Shown here: piece after piece, positions 55,595 through 64,000 of the stretch
Layout: each line of letters opens with the position of its first letter
Position numbering within the stretch: the stretch's first letter is position 1
Assembly: GCA_029204225.1 (NCBI GenBank)
Contig: CM055102.1
Span: 27,320,922 to 27,384,921, forward strand
Origin: Diphasiastrum complanatum
Taxonomy: Eukaryota > Streptophyta > Lycopodiopsida > Lycopodiales > Lycopodiaceae
Direction: 5' to 3'
Length of the DNA: 64,000 bases
Notes under the pieces: generated by a model
What the model was told of the DNA's origin: nothing
Database searches by the model: none
The model's input: the letters and a program-made list of their open reading frames with translations, nothing else
Made by a program: the position numbers and the translations under genes

Positions 55595-57667
55595 TCGAGT
55601 TCAATGAGTTACGACACGTGCAGAGAAAGAAACTGGTAAAATGATCAAAGCCCTGAGGTCCAACAATGGTGGAGGCTATATCTATCTCTATTGAATTCAA
55701 GGAGTACTGCCAAAGCCAAGACATTGAACAACATTTCATCACTCCCTATTCGCCCCAGTCTAACGGCTTAGTCGAGAGGAAGAATTGTACCCTGGTCAAG
55801 TCAGCTAAATGTATGCTGGCACAGACATCATTTCCAAAGAGTTTTTCTGGCCTAAAGCTGTCTCCACTGTAGCTTACATCCAGAACAAATGTTCTTGACT
55901 AAGTCCCTCTTAGGCAAAACACCCCATGAGGTTTGGATAGGATCCAAACCTTCAATGAAGAACCTACGAGGATTCGGTGCATCGCCTACGCGCAAATCCC
56001 GAAGGAGACAAGGAAGAAATTTGACTTCCAAAGTCTAAAGACCATCTTGATCGGTTATACTTCCTTCGACAATACCTATAAGTTGTACAACTCCGATACT
56101 CAACAGATTTTATTCAACAAGGATACTGTTTTTATCGAGAATCAGTTCATCGACTTCGATGGAAAAGGTAAAGTTCCATGTGAACAAGAACCAAACATGG
56201 TCATGATTGGTCAAACCTCCTGCCGGCAACAATCTTATCGATTGAAAATGGGTCTTCAAGATCAAGTATAAAGCTGACGAGAGTATCGACTGAAGGAAAC
56301 CCTGACTAGTAGCCAGAAGATTCTCTCAAATCCCAAACATCGACTACAATGAGACTTTTAGTCCAGTAGTCAAACATTCATTGATCAGAATCCTCTTATA
56401 ACTTGTTGTTGTGGCCGACCTCAAAGTACATCAACTCGAAGCACAAACAATCTATATGAATGGAGTCATCGAAGAGAACAGCTGCATGCTACAGCCTGAG
56501 AGATACGTTCTCAAAGGTATGGAGAATCATGTCTGTAAACTCCATGAGGCACTTTACGACTTGAAACAATCAACAAGAGCTTATTTTAGAGAATCAACAC
56601 ATTCCTTATCCAACATGGTTTTCAACTAAGCACTACCAATTCTAATGTCTATTTCAAGTTCATGCAACATTCCTTCATTATTATCACTTTGTATATCGAC
56701 GATACATTGCTTTTTAACAACAGTACCGATCAGATGAAGGATGCTAAACAACTGCTATCCTTTGAATTCGACATGACCGATCTGGGTGAGGCTCATTGCT
56801 GTCTAGGAATTCAAATCCATAGAGATAGAGAGAGACAACTGAATTACATTACTAAATAAAAGTGTCTTCATAATACTCTTATCAGATACAATCTGATTAA
56901 TTGCAAAGAAACTCACTCACCAATGGATCCAGGCACAAGCAGGAGAAGGAGCAAATGAGAGAGTATCTGTATCAGTCGATACTCGGCTCTCTCATGTATG
57001 CAATGGTCTGTACAAGTCCTGACATTGCTTTTGCAGTTAGCTCATTAAGCCAATTCATGGCTAATCCTGACATCATACATTGGAAGGCTCTTATCAGAGT
57101 CATGAGGTACATTCATGCTACAACGGACCTGTGCATCCGCTATGAAAAAATCGACAACGACAATCTTCATCAGTTAAGTGGATATTTAGATGCAAGCTGG
57201 GGAGGAGATGTAGATACGTGTAAATCCACATTTGGATTTACATTCTTCTTCAACGACGGTCCTATCTCCTGGAACAATCATAAGCAAACCTCTATTGCTC
57301 TCTCATCCACAAAAGCATAATACATTATTGTCTCTCAAGCTATTAAGGACACAATTTGGTTGAGAAATTTACTATCAGATATTAGTCTGAATTAGTACAC
57401 TCATACAATTATGCTTTGTGTTTATCAGAGTGACATTGCCTTATCAGCCAATCCTAGATTTCACTCTAGGAGTAAGAACATTGAGATTTGATATCACTAT
57501 GTAAGGAGTAAGGTTCTTGACAAAGAGGTAAGTTTAACGTACTGTCGGACGCAAAACATGATCGCAGATGTGTTTACAAGTCTTTGGGCATTGATGCACA
57601 CAACAAATTTTGTGCATTGAATAGTCTAAAGATCAAGGCATTCAGGATCGAGGTTAAGGGGGGGGGG
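55595..57667 (+). pseudogene. Copia fragment, integrase to RNase H, with purine tract (copia-9)
   Basis: Plus strand. 55640-56271: integrase core second half (RSNNGGG-like start, FITPYSPQSNGLVERKNCTL with the Glu) and IPKETRKKFDFQSLKTILIGYT. 56290-56860: RT with QLEAQTIYMNGVIEENSC, ALYDLKQSTRAY and the YIDD box (ITLYIDDTLLFN, Val to Ile). 56901-57580: RSILGSLMYAMVCTSPDIAF, then DASWGGDVDTCKS and SSTKA. Many stops. 5' end missing; abuts copia-6 near 55590. Ends in AGGTTAAG and ten G (57658-57667). Confidence 0.85.
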
Positions 57668-58130
57668 TGTTGGATTTATTCCTCTACTCTCCTACATCCT
57701 ATGTTAATCTAGTTCCATTCAGCGCAGTCTATAGCAATACTCTATTATCAAAGACATGCAAGAGAATGGCAGTCCGACTTGTCGAAGTCACCTGACTTGT
57801 CAGAGTTGGCCGACTTATCGGAGAAGACTGACTTGGCTGACTTATTGGAGAGTCTGACTTATCGACTCAACTGACTATCGTCGAGAATCGTCAAACAACT
57901 ATCTCAACTCCATTGATTATCGACAGCGACGTGCTCGACTCCGAATAGTCGAAGCCTTCTCACTCCCACTATTCATTTTCTGAATTCAGGACAATGATTG
58001 ATTGTACTAATCAATCTACAAGAGTTATTGGTTGCCAAATCAAAGGATTCATCAAATTCTATTGACTAGATCTTGATCTAGAAGCAAATCACTAACTATT
58101 TAGCAAGGTCAATGAATGTAATAGCAAAAA
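57668..58130 (+). repeat. 3' LTR of copia-9, right end unresolved
   Basis: Starts TGTTGGATTTATTCC after the G-rich purine tract. 57775-57868 has four to five eroded units of an 18-20-bp repeat, CYGACTTRTCGGAG. The CA end lies between about 58010 and 58140. Confidence 0.6.
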
Positions 58131-58836
58131 TCTAGCAAGGGCGGCCTCACATGTGTGGAAAATAGTCACTGTACGGACTGTGACCAGAGAGCAAAGTACA
58201 ATAACATATGATAGCATTCCAAGCATAAAATCACAATTCTAATGTGGCAATCTTAAGCAAATTGCATAGAATGGAAATGTCTCATCAACTTTTCATTAGA
58301 ATTGGTGATCTCTTTATAGATCAAGTGCAAGGATGACATGTATACTGGTCTAGCAGGTCTTCACACGTGTGGGGCGTGCCACATCATGTAGATCCACCAA
58401 TAGGAGCAAGATATGCCCATAGATCAAAGTTGACTTATCCTACTAGTAGCTAGAATCCAAATGCTAGTCTCCACAAAAATAGGAATCTTTCCTATAAAAC
58501 AGGATCTAGGAGAATATGTACATCTTATGAAGTACATCCAGATCCACACGTGTGAACAACATCTTGACATGTGAGCATGTGAGCATTTACTCATTCACAT
58601 GAAAGTGCAAGCTAATTACAAGGAAATTGACCAAAATGACTTTTTTTTTAGATTTAGTCAAAAGTCAAGATCACACTTGTGTAGATTTATCTAAAATGAA
58701 TCTAACTATATACAAGTACATTTTCTACTTCCTTTCACACATGGAAACAGGCTCCACACGTGTGAGATCTCAATATCAATCTAGATCTCAAGATTAACAT
58801 ATTACATCAACCAAGTTAGAAGCGACAATTTCAACA
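58130..58836 (-). repeat. 3' LTR of copia-8, left end unresolved
   Basis: Minus strand begins TGTTGAAATTGTCGC at 58836 after a purine tract (ATTGAGGAGGAG, 58837-58848). It contains three copies of the palindrome CACACGTGTG (58362-58371, 58545-58554, 58755-58764). The far end was not fixed. Confidence 0.6.
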
Positions 58837-58843
58837 CTCCTCC

Positions 58844-59417
58844 TCAATTATAACCTGGTAAATCCAATGTACATCTATCTACAATTCCAAGAGCAAATCT
58901 TAACTTGAAAAATGGATCTTTAGGCAAAGGCTTGGTTAAGATATCAGCTATGCACTCGGATGATGGCACATGATGAAGTTGTACCTCCTTGGATTGCACC
59001 TTCTCCCTCACAAAGAGATAAGCTATCTCAATATGCTTTGTTCTAGCATGGAAGATAGAATTTGTAGCAATTTGTTGAGATGCTTGATTATCAAAATAGA
59101 TGCAAGGGATCTCCTCGGCCTTCATCACTTGAAGCTCCTCCAAAAGTCTTCTTATCCAAAGGAGTTCTTTTGTTGTTGAAGTCAAGGCCTTGTACTCGGC
59201 TTCACAAGAAGAAAGAAAGATAGTATCTTGCTTTTTGCCAAAGCCAAGATATCACTCCTCCACAAATGAAAGTAGCAAATGCACTTATGGATTTTCTATC
59301 CATCTTTTCACTTGCAAAATCCAAATTAGAGTATGCCCTCAAGTGCAAATTAGATCCTTGATAGAGAATGCCAAAAAATCTGGTAGAAGAGATAGTGACT
59401 AAGTACTCTTTTGGCAC
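58844..59417 (-). pseudogene. RNase H of copia-8
   Basis: 59202-59417 holds RAYSNLDFASEKMDRKSIS. 58844-59185 holds TTKELLWIRRLLEELQ, CIYFDNQASQQIATN and RTKHIEIAYLFVREKV, ending LDLPGYN just before the purine tract. A frame change near 59190 removes the conserved SSxxAEYxA Glu region. Confidence 0.85.
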
Positions 59418-60849
59418 TTTTCCAATGATGTATTAAAGGATCTTGCATGTGTTGACTTAATTTGCTTACACAAAAACTCAAATCTAGTCTACTGATTGTC
59501 AAATAGATTAATGAGCCTATAAGCTTTCTAAAGAGTGTGATGTTCTCAAATGATGCTTCATCATTATCATTAGAAACTTTAACAACATGCTCCATAGGGG
59601 TGTCAATCCCTTTACAATCTTTCATGCCAAGCTTTTCAAGAATGGAAGTAGCATACTTTGATTGACTTATAAAAGTGAAATCGCTACCTCTAGAAACTTC
59701 TATTCCAAGTATAAACTTAAGAAGTCTTAGATCTACCATCTTGAATTCACTAGACAATGCAACTTTAACTTTTCTTATGTCTTCACCATCATTTCCTGTC
59801 AATATGATATCATCAACATAAAGAACCAATATGATGATCTTTCCATCATTACACTTGATGTACAAAGAAGTTTTATAATAACTAATCACAAAGCCAAAAG
59901 AGTAGAGATAGTTATGCAACCTAGAGTACCAAGGTCTAGGTGCTTGCTTAAGGCCATATAGGCTCTTCTTCAAGTGGCAAACCTTGTCTTCCTCTCCATC
60001 CTTGATGAAGTCCTCGAGTTTCAACATGTATATCTCCTCCTCCAAGAAGCCATTAAGAAATGCATTGGTCACATCCATTTGAAAGAGATCCCATTTGAGC
60101 AAAGTAGCAATACAAATGATCAATCTAATAGTTACAAGCTTTGCTACAAGTGCAAATGTTTCTTCATAATCTATGCCTTTAGTTTGAAGAAAACCTTTAG
60201 CAACAAGTCTAGCTTTGTACTTATTTATAGAACGATCTTGATTGTACTTTAATCTATAAATCCACTTACATGCAAGCTTCTTTCCATGTGGAAGGTATAC
60301 AAGATCCCAAGTTTGATTATCTACTAAAGCATCAAACTCTACTTTCATTGCATCTCTCCAAACATGTGATTTACTAGCATCTTCAAAACTTGATGGCTCT
60401 TCAAGCATTGTGGATAGAAAGGAGTAAGAGGTAGTAGGATTTGAGTCTTCCCTTTGCTTTCCCTTCTCAAGGTAGGTAAGCCTTGATGGCTCGGCCTTGT
60501 TCCTTGTAGATCTCCTTGGCCCCTTTGGCTCTTGAGATTCATCCTCCAAAAGCACATCTTCATGAAGATCCTCCTTGTGTCTTGCAAGATCTTGGACACA
60601 TAGAGGATTAGATGCACTTGAATAGATCTTGGAACATTGAGATTCATCAAATAAGACATCCTTACTAATTTTTACTTTCTTTGAAATAGGATCAAAAGTC
60701 CTACAATATTTGCTATTTTCACTATAGCCAACAAAAATTCCTTTGAAAGAAGTTGCATCCTCTTTCTTTCTAGTTTCCAAAGGAATGTGGACATAACAAA
60801 TACATCCAAACACTTTCAAATCTTTTACATTTGGCTTATTGCCATACAA
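59350..60849 (-). CDS. Integrase tail, linker and reverse transcriptase of copia-8
   Basis: 499 codons without a stop, the longest frame in the window. Residues 1-80: integrase C-terminal region (YGNKPNVKDLKVFGCICYVH, GIFVGYSENSKYC). 80-150: linker (SQEPKGPRRSTRNKAEPSRL). 160-490: RT with DNQTWDLVYLPHGKK, SINKYKARLVAKGFLQTKG, DVTNAFLNGFLEEEIY, SLYGLKQAPRPWYSRL and the catalytic YVDD (ILVLYVDDIILTGND). GVDTPM-like KGIDTPMEH and LIGSLIYLT follow. RT copies element RNA into DNA. All polymerase landmarks are intact, but it lies inside a broken polyprotein, so it is not a stand-alone gene. Confidence 0.85.
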   Translation of the reverse strand: MYGNKPNVKDLKVFGCICYVHIPLETRKKEDATSFKGIFVGYSENSKYCRTFDPISKKVKISKDVLFDESQCSKIYSSASNPLCVQDLARHKEDLHEDVLLEDESQEPKGPRRSTRNKAEPSRLTYLEKGKQREDSNPTTSYSFLSTMLEEPSSFEDASKSHVWRDAMKVEFDALVDNQTWDLVYLPHGKKLACKWIYRLKYNQDRSINKYKARLVAKGFLQTKGIDYEETFALVAKLVTIRLIICIATLLKWDLFQMDVTNAFLNGFLEEEIYMLKLEDFIKDGEEDKVCHLKKSLYGLKQAPRPWYSRLHNYLYSFGFVISYYKTSLYIKCNDGKIIILVLYVDDIILTGNDGEDIRKVKVALSSEFKMVDLRLLKFILGIEVSRGSDFTFISQSKYATSILEKLGMKDCKGIDTPMEHVVKVSNDNDEASFENITLFRKLIGSLIYLTISRLDLSFCVSKLSQHMQDPLIHHWKSAKRVLSHYLFYQIFWHSLSRI

Positions 60850-61543
60850 GGCTTGATATGGTGAGATCCCACCAATGGCACTACTTGGAAGCCTATTACA
60901 TAAATAGTTAGCACGTGTTATGGCCTCTTCCCAAAATTATATGGGTAGAGATGCATCTAGCCTCAAAGACTTTGCACACTCACATAGGCTTCTATTTTTC
61001 CGCTCGGACACCCCATTTTTTTGGGGGTGTAGGAACATGTGTACTCTCTTTAATGCCATTACTCTCATAAAAATCTCTCATCTTATTGGAGAGATATTCT
61101 CTTCCATTATCACATCTTAGAACTTTGATGCTAGAACTAAGTTGATTCTCAATAAGAGATTTAAACTTTACAAAAGCTTCATATACAAGGCTTTTCTTTG
61201 GCAATAGATCTATCCAAGTATATCTAGTACAATCATCTATGGAAGTCACATACATTAAAGCACCTCCATTACTTTCATGAGAAAAAGACTGTACATCAGA
61301 ATGAATGAGATCTAAAGGAGAGGTAGATCTTGACAAGGATCTCTTGCAGGATGTCTTATGAGACTTTGCAAGTCCACAAGCCTCACACCCTTTGCCACAT
61401 CTTGAGAATGATTTGGGGAGGCCGAGAGCAATCTCCTTGGAGGCCATAGATTCCATTGCTTGAAGATTAGGAGGGCCTAATCTTTTATGCCATAGCTCCA
61501 CTTGTGTCATCTCCTCCCTAACCATGGCCACATTAGCATCCAA
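60850..61543 (-). pseudogene. Pre-integrase and integrase core of copia-8
   Basis: 60992-61543: zinc-binding His-His-Cys-Cys segment (ELWHKRLGPPNLQAM, GCEACGLAKSHKTSC), first Asp in LDLIHSDVQ, second Asp in KVLRCDNGREYLS. A frameshift in an A/T-rich homopolymer (about 61015-61025) falls just before the catalytic Glu segment, which reads GVRAEK in the wrong register. The rest of the core continues to 60850. Confidence 0.85.
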
Positions 61544-61555
61544 CTTAAAAAGTCT

Positions 61556-61980
61556 TTAGTGCTTAATGCCACTAGTTGTGCACTTATCACTTTTCAAGAT
61601 GGAACACACTCTATTCTTGAAATGTACATCTAGTCCATTATCCATCAATTGTCCAACACTAAGCAAATGTTTAGTAATGGTTGGAACATACAAGACATTA
61701 TCTAGATCTATCTTTTTAGATGATTCTAAGCATAATGGAATAGTTTCAATACCATCCATTTTACATTCTTGATCACTAGCGGTGTAGATAGATTTCTTAA
61801 AATCATTACAAGAAAGTAAAGTAGAGAAAAAATACTTGTTAAATGACATGTGGGAGCTAACCCCACTATCAATTCCCATCTCTCTTTGCTTGATGTTGGA
61901 TTTGATGCTACCATCAAGGATGTGTTGAAACCATCCTCTTCCTCCTCCTCTTGTGCAAGGTTGCCTTGATCTTCATTCAC
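61556..61980 (-). pseudogene. Protease of copia-8
   Basis: 61556-61879 reads IDSGVSSHMSF (active-site Asp-Ser-Gly) then DLDNVLYVPTITKHLLSVGQ. The gag-side overlap 61726-61980 has the acidic AQEEEEEDGF linker. One frameshift joins them. Confidence 0.85.
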
Positions 61981-62019
61981 TTGTGCATTCTTCTTTTTAA
62001 AGCATTCAAAAGCGAAGTG

Positions 62020-62819
62020 TCATTTCTTTCCACAAAAGAAGCACTTTAGCTTGGCTTTATTCTTGTTCTTCCCTTTGGAGGTAGATCCACCATCCTTGAC
62101 CTCGGCCTCCTTGCCTTGGTGCTTCTTGAATGGTTGGGACTTCTTTTTGCCTTTGGATGTGAAATTTGCTTTTTCATCACCACCTTGTAGTGACATAGAT
62201 CCCATCCTAGATTTGAAGTGTAGAATCCTACTCTCCTCGGCCACAAGTACATTATGTAACTTGCCAATGGTTGGAAGTTGGTCTTGGATGGCAAATATTT
62301 GAACAAGATTGGTGAACTCATCACCAAGTCCATTCAATATGACTTGTACTAGTTCTTTATCTTGGATTTTGTCTCCAATTGAGCCCAATTCTTTGTTTAA
62401 AGATTTGATTCTTAGGACATATTCTTGTCCACTTTCTCCATTTCCCTTCATGCTTTGGATTGATTCCTTAGCATGAGTACTCTAGAGGTGTTGTTGGATT
62501 CATAAATGTTCTTTAGTGAATCCCAAGCCTCTTTGGATGAGGCACAAGAAGCTACCTCTTTCAAGAGCTCATTGCTTACATTCATCTTTAAGCAATGCAA
62601 GGATAATCTAGCCTTATTCTTGTATTTCAATTGTTCTTGAGCTCCTTGAAGTTCTTCCTCAACTCCAAGAACAATATCATAGAGGTCATGGATCACAAAT
62701 AGTGATTCCATCCTCACTTTCCATATGGAATAATTTGTGGATGTTAGTCTCTCACAAGATTCTAACAAAAATCCACCCATGGAAGACATTATGAATGGTT
62801 TGCTCTTTAAAATGCACAA
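62020..62819 (-). pseudogene. Gag of copia-8
   Basis: 62448-62819 begins 11 codons before MSSMGGFLLESCERLTSTNY and holds the gag start and core; 62020-62451 continues after a frame change at a homopolymer-free site (VLMLRNQS / MKGNGESGQEYVLRIK). It ends at the zinc knuckle CFFCGKK, where one stop interrupts before the His-x4-Cys half. Only two lesions. Confidence 0.85.
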
Positions 62820-64000
62820 AGATCTCTGAATATGAATGATCTAAGATAGACTTCTAGTTCACTAAGAAGCTTCTAGTCTTGTCCCTATCAAACTAGCCCA
62901 AGCTTGAATGATGGTGTAATAGATCCACTCAAAATTCCTAGCAAAACACACTCTCAAAAAAAAGATATTTTCGCAACCATGAGATTAACCATAAGTTTGG
63001 GATGTAAATTGTGATGAGAGAAGTAGAAATTTAATACATGGATCACATTGGACTTGTTAGTATGAGACATGAGAAAATGTGATTATCTAGAAACATTTTT
63101 GGACTAACCCACGATACAAAAATGGAACTTTTTAAATAGATATATTCTTTAAGGATCATGTGGAACAAATGGTACAAGAAAATATCAAAATTACTAATCC
63201 CAATGTGTTTCAAGATGGAAGTAAACTTTGATCATACGATTGAATTTGGAATGTTTGTATAGGATCAACCTTATCTTAGATTTGAGTACTAGAATTAGTG
63301 AGAGGTTGATTGTTTAAATGGAGGAAATTATGTTGTTAGAGATAAGTTGGGCTGGAAAACTCATGAGGGTGAATATGTTCTTTGTCTCAAAGATTTCCCA
63401 CATATGTTATTTACTCATGACGAATAGAATTTATTGGTAGTCGAGTTACAAGATTCTCATTGAGATATGTGAGTAACATATGCAGATTTTGGAGGAATCT
63501 GCAAGATCTATGGATATGTTTATGTACATGATCATAGTGAGATTATTCTCATATGTGCATGACTGATCTTGTTGAAGCCTTGTTGCTAGGTTTATCTAAT
63601 GCAACTTAAACTAGTCAGTGAACATAGACATACGATCACATATTGTTCAAGAACTATTACTCGGAGGTTAATGAGTCTTTTCAATGAAAAATTAACATAT
63701 TAACTTAAGAATGATTCAGAAAAGGATTTGAATGCAGTGTTATATTAGTGGCCTACACCTAGACATTTTGAGATCTTTGAATCACCAATAATTAACTTGA
63801 GTAGCTGAATTGCTCTTGAATAAAGTTAATTTTTGAGACAAGCAGTGTGAATAGAATTCACCAAAAACAGTCATTTTAAACATATTTCTTTTGTAAGTCA
63901 CATATTCCGTAAGTCATTAGGATTTATTAGTAAGATTATATGCATAGATTATATGGAACTCTTGGGAGTAGAGTTTGCATAATAGACTCGATTGTTAGTA
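62820..64000. other. AT-rich flank, no gene seen
   Basis: No frame of 60 codons, no LTR pair, no repeat recognised. If copia-8 was once complete its 5' LTR has been deleted or lies beyond the window. Confidence 0.45.

Larger units (their letters stand above)
58837..62819 (-). mobile_element. Minus-strand copia element (copia-8), best preserved
   Basis: Purine tract, RNase H (58844-59417), RT and linker (59350-60849), integrase (60849-61543), protease (61556-61980) and gag (62020-62819) in normal copia order. Four or five frameshifts separate them. The 5' LTR and primer site are absent beyond 62819, so it is 5'-truncated. Its gag and linker match copia-7 and its RT matches the fragment at 6279. 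Confidence 0.85.

Overview
The window is nuclear DNA from a land plant with a large, repeat-rich genome. The signs are decayed LTR retrotransposons of both superfamilies, AT-rich spacers, GT-AG introns and one plastid-type DnaJ gene. A bacterial-type DNA methyltransferase relic beside a gene of a family I know mainly from animals and non-flowering plants leans me towards a gymnosperm or fern, but the species cannot be fixed from the sequence.

Layout. 1-704: nothing recognised. 705-6237: a complete but frameshifted Ty1/copia element on the minus strand, with 250-bp LTRs, a GAGAT target duplication, an initiator-Met tRNA primer site and a polypurine tract. 6279-11610: three copia relics of different orientation; the last is interrupted by a foldback element. 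12.5-15 kb: the only gene-rich stretch, with an intact single-exon DnaJ gene (13406-13966, minus) and an upstream region holding short repeats, ACGT-core sites and a run of 25 G. 15.1-18.6 kb: degenerate tandem repeats and a possible pentatricopeptide-repeat relic.

18.6-24.7 kb is the most unusual part. A decayed minus-strand gene of the DUF7869 type (possible transposase) and a decayed plus-strand gene ending in motif I of a beta-class N4-cytosine/N6-adenine DNA methyltransferase diverge from a region packed with the palindrome CCTATGCTNAGCATAGG. Ten copies lie within 22526-22938, and 22567-22938 as a whole is a near-perfect inverted repeat centred on one of them. More copies lie in a methyltransferase intron. 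I read this as a dead DNA transposon, or other selfish two-gene module, carrying its own DNA methyltransferase.

24.7-36.6 kb: AT-rich DNA, two tRNA-related SINE heads in tandem, copia and LINE scraps, a Tat/Athila-type LTR with its primer site, and a gag-bearing element that continues into coiled-coil sequence instead of pol. 36.6-46.2 kb: a Ty3/gypsy element on the minus strand with an extra long reading frame after integrase. 47.2-55.5 kb: a minus-strand copia element split by a plus-strand, pol-less copia element with its own LTR pair. 55.6-57.7 kb: a plus-strand copia fragment with polypurine tract and LTR start. 58.8-62.8 kb: a fairly well preserved minus-strand copia element. 62.8-64 kb: nothing recognised.

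Most reading frames carry stops and frameshifts, several explained by TGG or CGA becoming TGA, as expected of old methylated repeats. Only the DnaJ gene looks functional.
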